Origin: Leifsonia sp. TF02-11
GTDB lineage: Bacteria; Actinomycetota; Actinomycetes; Actinomycetales; Microbacteriaceae
DNA: 64,000 nt
NCBI RefSeq assembly: GCF_017565305.1
Contig: NZ_JAGEKP010000003.1
Coordinates: 1 to 64,000 of the forward strand
Direction of reading: 5' to 3'
In this document: in pieces, positions 33,888-41,949 of the stretch
How the letters are laid out: the number at the start of each line of letters is the position of its first letter
Position numbering within the stretch: position 1 is the stretch's first letter
Notes under the pieces: model-generated
Told to the model about the DNA's origin: nothing
Databases searched by the model: none
Seen by the model: only the letters and a program-made list of their open reading frames with translations
Program-made: the position numbers and the translations under genes

Positions 33888-36074
33888 ATGTCCAGTCAGA
33901 CCAGCGCGGCGGTCGCCGCACCCAAACCGATCATGACGCATCGCCAGATCCTCCTGGTGATCTTCGGCCTCATGGCCGGCATGTTCCTCTCCGCCCTCGA
34001 CCAGACCATCGTCGGTACCGCCATCCGCACCATCGGCGACGACCTGCACGGCCTGAGCCAGCAGGCGTGGGTCACCACGGCGTACCTGATCCTCTCGACG
34101 ATCTCGACCCCGATCTACGGCAAGCTCTCCGACATCTTCGGACGCCGCCCGCTGTTCATCATCGCGATCGTCATCTTCATCGTCGGCTCGATCCTGGCGT
34201 CGTTCTCGACCTCCATGCTCGAGCTCGCGGCGTTCCGTGCGATCCAGGGCCTCGGCGCCGGCGGTCTGATGTCGATGCCGCTCGCGATCATGGGCGACAT
34301 GCTCGCCCCGCGCGAGCGAGCCAAATACCAGGGCTACTTCCTCGCCGTCTTCGGCATCTCCAGCCTGATCGGCCCGCTGATCGGCGGTCTCTTCGCCGGA
34401 GCGGACCAGATCCTCTGGATCGCCGGCTGGCGCTGGGTGTTCCTCATCAACGTGCCGATCGGCATCGCGGCCCTCTTCATGGTCATGCGCTTCCTGCACC
34501 TGCCGAAGCAGGACAGGGGCTCCGCGCGCATCGACTGGTGGGGCGCCGCCGGCGTCATCGTGGCCCTCGTCCCGCTGCTGCTCGTCGCCGAGAAGGGCCG
34601 CGACTGGGGCTGGGGCAGCGCCGTCTCGATCGCGTGCTACGTGATCGGCGCTCTCGGCATCGTCGCCTTCATCCTCATCGAGCGCGCGATGAAGGACGAC
34701 GCGCTCATCCCGCTGAAGCTGTTCCGCTCCAGCACCTTCTCGATGGCGACCGTCATCGGCGTCCTGGTCGGCTTCGGCATGTTCGGTGCGATGCTGACCC
34801 TGCCGCTCTACCTGCAGATCGTGCTCGGCGCGACCCCGACCGAGTCGGGCCTGCAGCTGCTGCCGATGATCCTCGGCCTGATGATCTCCTCGATCGCCTC
34901 CGGCCAGATCATCGCCCGCACCGGTCACTACCGCCAGTTCCCGATCATCGGAACCGCGATGCTCGCGGGCGGATTCTTCTACCTCACGTTCCTCAAGTTC
35001 GGCGACTCGTACTGGTTCATCGCCGGCGCGATGCTCCTCATCGGTCTCGGCCTCGGCCAGCTGATGCAGACGCTGACGATCGCCAGCCAGAACTCGGTCG
35101 GCCTCCGCGACATGGGTGTGGCGACCTCCGCCTCCACGTTCTTCCGCCAGATCGGTGGAACGCTGGGCACCGCCGTGCTGCTGTCGCTGCTGTTCACGGT
35201 GTTCCCGACGAACATCAAGGCGTCGCTCACCGACACCGCGACCCTGACCTCGGCGCTCGACGCCGCGTTCACGCCCTCGGTGGCGAGCGCTCCGGAGAAC
35301 AAGCAGATCATGGAGCAGAGCTACAACAAGATCGTCGAGGAGTCGACCACGAAGGCACAGGCCGGCCTGCAGGCGGGCGTGACCAAGGCGCAGGATGCCG
35401 CCAAGGCCGCCGTCGCGGCGGGCGTCGCCTCCGGCGCCATCCCGCCCCAGGCCCAGGCTGCCGCCGAGGCCCAGGCGGTCTCCCAGGCGACGGCGAAGGC
35501 GGGGGCGGGCATCGAGCAGAAGTATCCGTACGCCCACGTCGCCGCCGACGGCACCGTGACGCTGGACTTCACCGACGCGGCCGCGCGCTCGCAGTTCGTC
35601 GACTCCATCGTCCCGGCCATCCAGACCCAACTCAAGAACCAGAACACGTCGAGCAACGCGTCGGCCACCAACGACACGTCGTTCCTGAACAACGCCGATC
35701 CGCGGCTCACCAAGCCGTTCCTCGTCGGGTTCAACGCGTCGGCGGTGCAGGTCTACTGGGTCGCGATGATCGTGGTCCTGGTCGCCTTCGTGCTGTCGCT
35801 GTTCTTCAAGACCCCGCCGCTGCGGGCGAAGTCGGCGCTGCAGGAGGCCGCCGACGCCAAGTCGGAGGCTGCGGCGGCAGAGGCCGCGGCCGGCGAGCGC
35901 GAGCCCGTGCCTGCCGGCGCGATGGCGTCAGACGCCTCCGACCGCGAGGAGCTCGAGGAGACCGACCTGGGCCTCATCGCGAGCCGCGTCGCGGGCGAGA
36001 CCGGCGCGCTCATCGAGCCGGTCGTCGACACCGCCTCGGTCGCCGCACAGCGGCCGCGACCGGCGGTCGACTAG
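33888..36074 (+). CDS. DHA2-family (14-helix) drug exporter with a large insertion
   Basis: The protein has 728 residues from ATG 33888 (MSSQTSAAV); the frame runs far upstream but only as non-coding sequence. The N-terminal 430 residues form EmrB/QacA-type helices, with FLSALDQTIVGTAI in helix 1 and GKLSDIFGRRPLF in the loop 2-3 motif A. An extra segment of about 165 residues between the last two helices is Ala/Gln-rich and probably extracellular and helical. A highly charged C-terminal tail follows. It exports drugs using the proton gradient. Long inter-helix insertions occur in actinobacterial DHA2 proteins, but their role is not known. Confidence 0.9.
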   Translation: MSSQTSAAVAAPKPIMTHRQILLVIFGLMAGMFLSALDQTIVGTAIRTIGDDLHGLSQQAWVTTAYLILSTISTPIYGKLSDIFGRRPLFIIAIVIFIVGSILASFSTSMLELAAFRAIQGLGAGGLMSMPLAIMGDMLAPRERAKYQGYFLAVFGISSLIGPLIGGLFAGADQILWIAGWRWVFLINVPIGIAALFMVMRFLHLPKQDRGSARIDWWGAAGVIVALVPLLLVAEKGRDWGWGSAVSIACYVIGALGIVAFILIERAMKDDALIPLKLFRSSTFSMATVIGVLVGFGMFGAMLTLPLYLQIVLGATPTESGLQLLPMILGLMISSIASGQIIARTGHYRQFPIIGTAMLAGGFFYLTFLKFGDSYWFIAGAMLLIGLGLGQLMQTLTIASQNSVGLRDMGVATSASTFFRQIGGTLGTAVLLSLLFTVFPTNIKASLTDTATLTSALDAAFTPSVASAPENKQIMEQSYNKIVEESTTKAQAGLQAGVTKAQDAAKAAVAAGVASGAIPPQAQAAAEAQAVSQATAKAGAGIEQKYPYAHVAADGTVTLDFTDAAARSQFVDSIVPAIQTQLKNQNTSSNASATNDTSFLNNADPRLTKPFLVGFNASAVQVYWVAMIVVLVAFVLSLFFKTPPLRAKSALQEAADAKSEAAAAEAAAGEREPVPAGAMASDASDREELEETDLGLIASRVAGETGALIEPVVDTASVAAQRPRPAVD

Positions 36075-36083
36075 GCCGGGGCC

Positions 36084-37418
36084 TCACTCCACCTCACCGA
36101 CGGAACGGCCGTCGCCCACCCGGGCGGCGGCCGTTCCGCCATCCCGGGCCGCCACGCGGCGCAGCACGAGCGGCGCCGCGACCCCGTGCAGCAGGATGCT
36201 GCCCACCACCGTGAGGACGGTCACACTCAGAACGTCGGCGCTGTCGCTGTCCGGGAGGTGGTTGAACGCCAGCAGGCCGAAGACGATCGTGGCCGTCCCG
36301 CGCGGGCCGACGAGCCCGATGTAGGTGCGCTCCCGCCAGGTGACGGAGGACCCGAGCATCGACACGTACACGGGCACCGCGCGGAAGACCGTGAGCGCCA
36401 GCACCGCGATCACCAGGATCCGCCAGTCGATGCCGTCGATGATGACGGCCGTGGTCATGCCGCCCAGGATGAACCAGACGAAGTTCGCGGCGACGGTGCT
36501 CGCCTCCTCCACGAGAAGCAGCTCGTCGTGGGGCACCGCCTCCAGGTCGTTGCGGCGGGTGCGGAGGACGCGGAACATGACGCCGGCGACGAACGCGGCG
36601 ACGAAGCCGTTCGCCGAGACGTCGTGCAGGGTGGCGATCCCGTACGTCAGCAGCGGCGCGAGCAGCATCACGAACCGGATCCCGGAGGCGTCCGCCCAGC
36701 CGCGTGCGGTGGCCCAGCGCGTGAGGAGCCCGAGCAGCGCACCCACCACGACACCGACGAGGATCGCGAAAACGGTTGCCGGGATGGCGCCGAAGAAGGC
36801 CACGACGGCCTCCGACAGGTTCTTCTCGAGCTCCTTCTCGGTGGCGCCGGTGACCTGCTGGCCCGTGTCGGCGACCCTGATCAGCGTGGGCAGCGCGACC
36901 GCGATCGCCAGCGACATGCTGAACAGCGGCGAGATCAGCCCGTCGTTGTAGCCGCTCTCGACGTTGAGGATCTGGCGCACGCGGGCCGGGATGCGCCCGG
37001 AGCGCAGCAGGGCCGTCGCCGGCGCGAAGTCGGTCGGCATGACGATGCAGGCGATCACGATGAGCACGAAGACGTTCAGCTGAGGAAGGAGCCAGCCGGT
37101 CGCGACCACGACGAGGACGAGGGAGAGCGGGAGGGCGATCAGGACCAGGCGCGAGAGGCTGCGTCCTTCGCCGCCGAAGATGCCGCCGCGCACCTCGCAC
37201 GCGTCGACGAACAGCAGAACGGCGAGGATGAGCTCGACGACGTGCTGGGCCACATCGCTGTCGATGGCGTCGGTGAACCCGCGGACGTCGATGAGCACGA
37301 CGAGGGAGCCGAGCACGGCCAACGCGGCCGGCCCGGCGATCCCGAAGCGCTCGAACCGCCGCGCCACCAGCGACCACAGCGCTACGGCCGCGAGGCCGAC
37401 GAGGATGATGACCGGCAT
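36084..37418 (-). CDS. CPA1-family Na+/H+ antiporter
   Basis: The protein has 444 residues from ATG 37418, with GAGGAGG just upstream. Twelve or so membrane helices are seen, with the ion-path motifs CIVMPTDFAPATALL and NVESGYNDGLISPLFSM typical of CPA1 exchangers. GPRGTATIVFGLLA near the end is the helix-11 Arg motif. It exchanges Na or K for protons at the membrane. It converges with the DHA2 gene, leaving nine bases between stops, with a small GGCC hairpin there. Confidence 0.9.
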   Translation of the reverse strand: MPVIILVGLAAVALWSLVARRFERFGIAGPAALAVLGSLVVLIDVRGFTDAIDSDVAQHVVELILAVLLFVDACEVRGGIFGGEGRSLSRLVLIALPLSLVLVVVATGWLLPQLNVFVLIVIACIVMPTDFAPATALLRSGRIPARVRQILNVESGYNDGLISPLFSMSLAIAVALPTLIRVADTGQQVTGATEKELEKNLSEAVVAFFGAIPATVFAILVGVVVGALLGLLTRWATARGWADASGIRFVMLLAPLLTYGIATLHDVSANGFVAAFVAGVMFRVLRTRRNDLEAVPHDELLLVEEASTVAANFVWFILGGMTTAVIIDGIDWRILVIAVLALTVFRAVPVYVSMLGSSVTWRERTYIGLVGPRGTATIVFGLLAFNHLPDSDSADVLSVTVLTVVGSILLHGVAAPLVLRRVAARDGGTAAARVGDGRSVGEVE

Positions 37419-37520
37419 CCGCCCCTCCTCCTCCCGCTGCCGCCTTGCTGCCTGCCGCGTGCTGCGTATTGCGTTCTGCCGGACCCAGTCTGTCCCCACC
37501 GCTCCTCGCGCGCCAAGAAT

Positions 37521-37577
37521 CGAAGGGCACGTTGTTGTCCCCTTCGGGCGCCCAAAGGGACAACGACGTGCCCCTCG
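37521..37577. terminator. Hairpin 3' of the TetR gene; dispersed repeat copy 2
   Basis: 37521-37541 pairs with 37557-37577 over 21 positions, with one mismatch and one wobble. The right arm begins with the same 24 bases as the pgm/usp hairpin, in the same orientation relative to the minus-strand gene it follows. Confidence 0.7.
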
Positions 37578-37604
37578 GCGGCTCTGGTGGGGCGCGCGGA
37601 GCGC

Positions 37605-38198
37605 CTAGTGGGCGGTCAGGAGGTCGAGGGCGAGGGTGCGGGCGTCGCGGAGGCGACGACGGTCGCCCTCCAGGCCTGAGCGCACGAGGGCACCGTGCAG
37701 GATGTACGACAGCTGCTGGGCCAGGCGGTCGGCGCGGGCCCGGTCGGTGAGCTCGCGCAAACCGGCGGCGAGGATGCCGTCGACCTCGGCGCTGTGCCGG
37801 CGGACGATCTCGCGCCCGGGATCACCCAGAGGCAGCTCGGCCGCGGCGTTCAGCAGTGGGCTCCCGCGGTATGCCGACTCCGGCGCGAGGGCCGCCTGGT
37901 CGAGGTACGCGTCGAAGACGGCGAGGGTGCGCGTGACCGGGTCGGCCGCGCGGCGCGCACGGCGGACATAGAGCGCGAGCCACTCGGCGTGGCGTGCTTC
38001 GAGGGAGGCAGCCACCAGCGCCGACTTGGAGGCGAAGTTGTTGTAGAGGCTCATCTTGGCGACGCCGGCGTCGGCCGTGATCGCGTCGATCCCGGTGGCC
38101 GCGATGCCGTCGAGGGAGAACATCCTGGCGGCCGATTCGAGGATGCGGCGACGCGCTCCCCCGGTGCGCGCACCCGAGTTGCGGGGTGATGAAGCCAT
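37605..38198 (-). CDS. TetR-family repressor
   Basis: The protein has 197 residues. The N-terminal HTH reads RRRILESAARMFSLDGIAATGIDAITADAGVAKMSLYNNFASKSAL, a canonical TetR recognition unit. The C-terminal domain (LDQAALAPESAYRGSPLLNAAAEL) is of the TetR_C type that binds small hydrophobic effectors. It precedes the CPA1 antiporter on the same strand but is separated from it by a terminator-like hairpin. A palindrome just before its start suggests autoregulation; other targets, such as the nearby DHA2 exporter, are possible. Confidence 0.9.
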   Translation of the reverse strand: MASSPRNSGARTGGARRRILESAARMFSLDGIAATGIDAITADAGVAKMSLYNNFASKSALVAASLEARHAEWLALYVRRARRAADPVTRTLAVFDAYLDQAALAPESAYRGSPLLNAAAELPLGDPGREIVRRHSAEVDGILAAGLRELTDRARADRLAQQLSYILHGALVRSGLEGDRRRLRDARTLALDLLTAH

Positions 38199-38214
38199 GG
38201 CGACTCCCCTTATC

Positions 38215-38234
38215 TAGGTAGATCAGTCTATCTA
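38215..38234. promoter_or_regulatory. TetR-type operator
   Basis: TAGGTAGA (38215-38222), TCAG, then TCTATCTA (38227-38234) form an inverted repeat with one mismatch, 16 bases upstream of the tetR start. This is the expected place for autorepression. Confidence 0.6.
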
Positions 38235-38361
38235 AAAATCCCCGACCGAAGGTCACGGTTCGATCACGGCGGCCATCCGTCCACCGCGGGATTCCGCGGA
38301 CCGCGCGGGCCTTCCTGCAAATCCCGGGTTTTCAACGATGAGAGCGCGATCACAAAGCGGC

Positions 38362-38442
38362 TTGACAAGATCGACACGCCCGATCTACATTCGCTCTCGA
38401 TCCGTGAGAGCGCTCTCACCACACCCGAAAGAGAGCGCTCTC
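38362..38442 (+). promoter_or_regulatory. Promoter and twin LacI-type operators of the sugar-import operon
   Basis: TTGACA (38362-38367) and TACATT (38386-38391) are 18 bases apart. Two palindromes follow: GTGAGAGCGCTCTCAC (38404-38419) and GAGAGCGCTCTC (38431-38442). A half-site GAGAGCGC lies upstream at about 38340. The core differs from the CebR/CelR box TGGGAGCGCTCCCA only in its outer bases. The LacI gene at 43519 is the likely binder. Confidence 0.75.
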
Positions 38443-38488
38443 ACAGAGTCACCAGACCCAACAACTCACACGCACAAGGGAGTGATCC

Positions 38489-39814
38489 GTGAAGCTTTCA
38501 CGTCGCACCAAGGTCGCGGCGGCAATCGCCGGCGCGGCCTCGTTCGCCCTCCTCGCGGCCGGCTGCTCATCGAGCGGCGGCGATGCGGGGACCAGCTCGA
38601 ACCCGATCACGCTGACCGTCACGACGTTCGGCACGATGGGCTTCGACAAGCTCTACTCGCAGTACGAGAAGGAGCACCCGGGCATCAAGATCAAGGCGAC
38701 CAACATCGACACCGGTGACAACGCCCTGACCGACTGGCAGACCAAGGAGGCCGCGGGAAGCGGACTCCCCGACGTCCAGGCCGTCGAGGAGGGCTGGCTC
38801 TCCAAGGTCATGCAGGTCTCCGACCAGTTCAACGACCTCAAGGACTACGGCGCCAACGACATCAAGAGCCGCTGGGTCGACTGGAAGCTGAAGCAGGCCA
38901 CCGACAAGAACGGCCGCATCATCGGCTACGGCACCGACATCGGTCCGGAGGGCCTCTGCTACAACGGCAAGCTCTTCGCCGCGGCCGGGCTGCCGAGCGA
39001 CCGCGAGTCCGTCGCCACGCTCTTCGGCGGCGCCAACGCCACCTGGGACGACTTCTTCAAGGTCGGCGAGCAGTACAAGGCCGCCTCGGGCAAGGCGTTC
39101 TACGACCAGTCCGGCTTCATCTGGAACGCGATGGTGAACCAGCAGCCCGAGGGCTACTACACCAAGGACGGCAAGCTCAACATCGAGAACAACAGCGACC
39201 TCAAGGCGCTGTGGAGCAAGCTGGCCGCCGGTGCGGCCGCAGGCCTCTCGTCGAACCAGACCCAGTGGGACTGGGGCAAGGGCAAGGCGTTCACCGACGG
39301 TTCGTTCGCCACGTTCGTCTGCCCGGGCTGGATGCTCGGCGTCGTGCAGGGTCAGGTCAAGGCCGGCGGCGGCGACGCCTCCACCGGCTGGGACTTCGCG
39401 AACGTCTTCCCGGGCGGCGCGGCCAACTGGGGCGGCTCGTTCCTGACCGTGCCGAAGCAGTCCAAGCACCCGAAGGAGGCCGCTGCCCTCGCCGCGTGGC
39501 TGACCACCGCGAAGTCGCAGGTCGCCACCTTCCAGGCGGCCGGCACGTTCCCGTCGGTCACCGAGGCGCAGTCCGACCCCGGCGTGACCGGCGCGAGCGA
39601 CCTGACGAAGTTCTTCAACAACGCTCCCATCGGCCAGATCCTGGCGGAGCGCGCGAAGGGCGTCGTCGCCCAGTACAAGGGCCCGGACGACTCGGTCATC
39701 CAGAGCCAGGTCTTCGGACCGTCGGTGCAGCAGCTCGACTCCGGCAAGGCGAACGGCGACCAGGCCTGGGCCAACGCGATCAAGCTCCTGAACCAGCTCG
39801 TCGTCAACAAGTAG
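38489..39814 (+). CDS. Sugar ABC transporter solute-binding lipoprotein (cellobiose-type)
   Basis: The protein has 441 residues from GTG 38489 with AAGGGAG upstream. Lipobox LLAAGC (Cys26) anchors it to the membrane. The fold is a cluster B sugar-binding protein: DKLYSQYEKEHPGIKIKATN, LPDVQAVEEGWLSKV, and Trp/Tyr-rich ligand sites (WVDWKLKQ, QWDWGKGKAF, WGGSFLTVP). Context (two permeases, a GH1 beta-glucosidase and a LacI regulator with a CebR-like box) points to cellobiose or other beta-glucosides, as in Streptomyces CebEFG-BglC. The ATPase is not encoded here and is probably a shared MsiK-type protein. Confidence 0.88.
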   Translation: MKLSRRTKVAAAIAGAASFALLAAGCSSSGGDAGTSSNPITLTVTTFGTMGFDKLYSQYEKEHPGIKIKATNIDTGDNALTDWQTKEAAGSGLPDVQAVEEGWLSKVMQVSDQFNDLKDYGANDIKSRWVDWKLKQATDKNGRIIGYGTDIGPEGLCYNGKLFAAAGLPSDRESVATLFGGANATWDDFFKVGEQYKAASGKAFYDQSGFIWNAMVNQQPEGYYTKDGKLNIENNSDLKALWSKLAAGAAAGLSSNQTQWDWGKGKAFTDGSFATFVCPGWMLGVVQGQVKAGGGDASTGWDFANVFPGGAANWGGSFLTVPKQSKHPKEAAALAAWLTTAKSQVATFQAAGTFPSVTEAQSDPGVTGASDLTKFFNNAPIGQILAERAKGVVAQYKGPDDSVIQSQVFGPSVQQLDSGKANGDQAWANAIKLLNQLVVNK

Positions 39815-39827
39815 TACACCTCACCAG

Positions 39828-39862
39828 TTCGGGCCCCGCTGCTGCAGGCGGCGGGGCCCGAA
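39828..39862 (+). terminator. Intercistronic hairpin after the binding-protein gene
   Basis: TTCGGGCCCCGC (39828-39839) pairs perfectly with GCGGGGCCCGAA (39851-39862). Placed between the solute-binding gene and the permeases, it probably lets more binding protein than permease be made, by mRNA protection or partial termination. Confidence 0.7.
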
Positions 39863-39929
39863 TCCCCTCACCGGAGCCCCGGGCTCGGCGCAGAGCCCTT
39901 CCTCCCCCGTCCCACCACCGGAGAACCGC

Positions 39930-41069
39930 ATGACCACCGTCACCCGCACCCCGGACGCCGCGCCGGCGGCCGCCCGGCGCGATCGCGACGACCGCCGGGC
40001 GCTCACCTTCAAGCAGAAGCTCAGCCGCTTCGACGTCAAAGCCTCCCCGTACTTCTACGTCGCGCCATTCTTCGTGCTCTTCGCCCTCGTCGGCCTGTTC
40101 CCGCTCGTCTACACCTTCGTCGTGTCCCTCAACAACTGGAACCTGCTCACCGGTCCCGGCGAGTGGGTCGGCTTCGCCAACTACCTCACCGAGCTGAAAG
40201 ACCCGTTCTTCTGGAACTCGCTCTTCAACACGGTCAGCATCTTCCTGCTCTCGGCCATCCCGCAGCTCGTCGGCGCCGTCTTCATCGCCGCGATGCTCGA
40301 CCAGAACATCCGCGCCAAGACCTTCTGGCGCATGAGCGTGCTCCTCCCCTACGTCGTGACCCCGGTCGCCGTCACCCTGATCTTCTCGAGCGCGTTCGAC
40401 GAGAAGTACGGCCTGATCAACAACATCCTCCAGGCCGTCGGCCTCGACCCGGTGATGTGGAAGACCGAGGTCTTCCCGTCGCACCTCGCCATCGCGACCA
40501 TGGTCAACTGGCGCTGGACCGGATACAACGCGCTCATCCTGCTCGCCGCGATGCAGGCGGTGCCGCGCGACATCCACGAGTCCGCCGCCCTCGACGGAGC
40601 GGGCCAGTTCCGACGGTTCTTCTCGATCACGCTGCCGAGCATCCGCCCGACCATGATCTTCGTCATCATCACCGCGACGATCGGCGGACTGCAGATCTTC
40701 ACGGAGCCGAAGCTGTTCAACCCGTCGAGCGCGGTACCGGGAGGCCCGCAGCGGCAGTACCAGACCACCGTGCTCTACCTGTGGGACATGGCGTTCAACC
40801 GCCAGAACTTCGGGAAGGCGTCCGCGATCGCGTGGATGCTGTTCCTCATCATCGTGGCGTTCGGGGTGCTGAACTTCCTCATCTCGCGCCGCATCGCCTC
40901 CACGGAGGCGCGCGTGCACAGGAAGAGGACCGCCCGCCGTCTGGCGCGCAGCCGCGCGGCCACGGCGACCGGCACGGCACTCGGAGATGCCGCAGCGTCC
41001 GACGACGACGGAGCGAGCGGTGAAGGCGCCCTGGCCCTGGCCACGGCGAGCGAGGAGAAGAACGTATGA
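39930..41069 (+). CDS. Sugar ABC transporter permease (MalF type)
   Basis: The protein has 379 residues. Six core helices follow a basic cytoplasmic N-terminus (RRDRDDRRALTFKQKLSRFDVK). The EAA-like loop that contacts the ATPase reads AAMQAVPRDIHESAALDGAGQFRRFFSITLPSIRP. An unusual tail of about 65 residues, first Arg-rich then Ala/Gly/Asp-rich, follows the last helix and looks disordered. It forms the channel with the next gene's product, whose ATG overlaps its stop (ATGA). Confidence 0.92.
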   Translation: MTTVTRTPDAAPAAARRDRDDRRALTFKQKLSRFDVKASPYFYVAPFFVLFALVGLFPLVYTFVVSLNNWNLLTGPGEWVGFANYLTELKDPFFWNSLFNTVSIFLLSAIPQLVGAVFIAAMLDQNIRAKTFWRMSVLLPYVVTPVAVTLIFSSAFDEKYGLINNILQAVGLDPVMWKTEVFPSHLAIATMVNWRWTGYNALILLAAMQAVPRDIHESAALDGAGQFRRFFSITLPSIRPTMIFVIITATIGGLQIFTEPKLFNPSSAVPGGPQRQYQTTVLYLWDMAFNRQNFGKASAIAWMLFLIIVAFGVLNFLISRRIASTEARVHRKRTARRLARSRAATATGTALGDAAASDDDGASGEGALALATASEEKNV

Positions 41070-41947
41070 CCACCGCGACCCGCCCTGCGGCCGCCCGCGC
41101 CTCGCGCGAACCGCGCCGCCGCGCCCTCGGCATCGACCGCCGACCCGGCTTCCTGACCTATGGCATCCTGCTCGCGATCTTCGTCGGCGGCGCCTACCCG
41201 CTGTGGTGGTCGTTCGTCGCCGGCTCCAGCGACAGCACGGTGCTCACCGCCACCTGGCCTCCCCTGCTGCCGGGCGGCCAGTTCTGGACGAACATCTCGG
41301 CCGTGCTCGACACCGTGCCCTTCTGGCAGGCGCTCGGCAACTCGATCATCGTCGCGACGGTGATCACGGTCTCCGTCGTGGCATTCTCGACACTCGCCGG
41401 CTACGCGTTCGCCAAGCTGCGCTTCCGCGGCCGCGAGGGCCTGATGGTCTTCGTCATCGGGACGCTCGCCGTGCCGACGCAGCTCGGCATCATCCCGCTG
41501 TTCATGGTGATGAAGCAGTTCGGCTGGACGGGCACGCTCGGCGCGGTCATCGTTCCGACCCTGGTCACCGCGTTCGGCGTGTTCTTCATGCGGCAGTACC
41601 TCGTGGACGTCATCCCTGAGGAGCTCATCGAGGCAGCCCGCGTGGACGGCGCGAACATGATCCGCACCTTCTGGCACGTGGGCGTTCCCGCGGCGCGGCC
41701 GGCCATGGCGATCCTCGGCCTGTTCACCTTCATGACTGCGTGGACCGACTACCTCTGGCCGCTGCTCGTCGCCCCGCAGAACCCGACCCTGCAGGTCGCA
41801 CTGAGCCAGCTGCAGTCGGCCAAGTACGTCGACTACTCGATCGTGCTCGCCGGTGCGGTGCTCGCGACCATCCCCCTGCTCATCCTCTTCGTGCTCGCCG
41901 GCCGGCAGTTGGTCTCGGGCATCATGGCCGGCGCGGTGAAAGGCTGA
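41066..41947 (+). CDS. Sugar ABC transporter permease (MalG type)
   Basis: The protein has 293 residues and six helices. The EAA loop is DVIPEELIEAARVDGANMIRTFWHVGVPAARP, the standard carbohydrate-permease (CUT1) form. Start overlaps the MalF-type gene by four bases, and the stop is two bases before the beta-glucosidase start. It completes the membrane part of the importer; the nucleotide-binding subunit is not in the operon. Confidence 0.93.
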   Translation: MTTATRPAAARASREPRRRALGIDRRPGFLTYGILLAIFVGGAYPLWWSFVAGSSDSTVLTATWPPLLPGGQFWTNISAVLDTVPFWQALGNSIIVATVITVSVVAFSTLAGYAFAKLRFRGREGLMVFVIGTLAVPTQLGIIPLFMVMKQFGWTGTLGAVIVPTLVTAFGVFFMRQYLVDVIPEELIEAARVDGANMIRTFWHVGVPAARPAMAILGLFTFMTAWTDYLWPLLVAPQNPTLQVALSQLQSAKYVDYSIVLAGAVLATIPLLILFVLAGRQLVSGIMAGAVKG

Positions 41948-41949
41948 AT

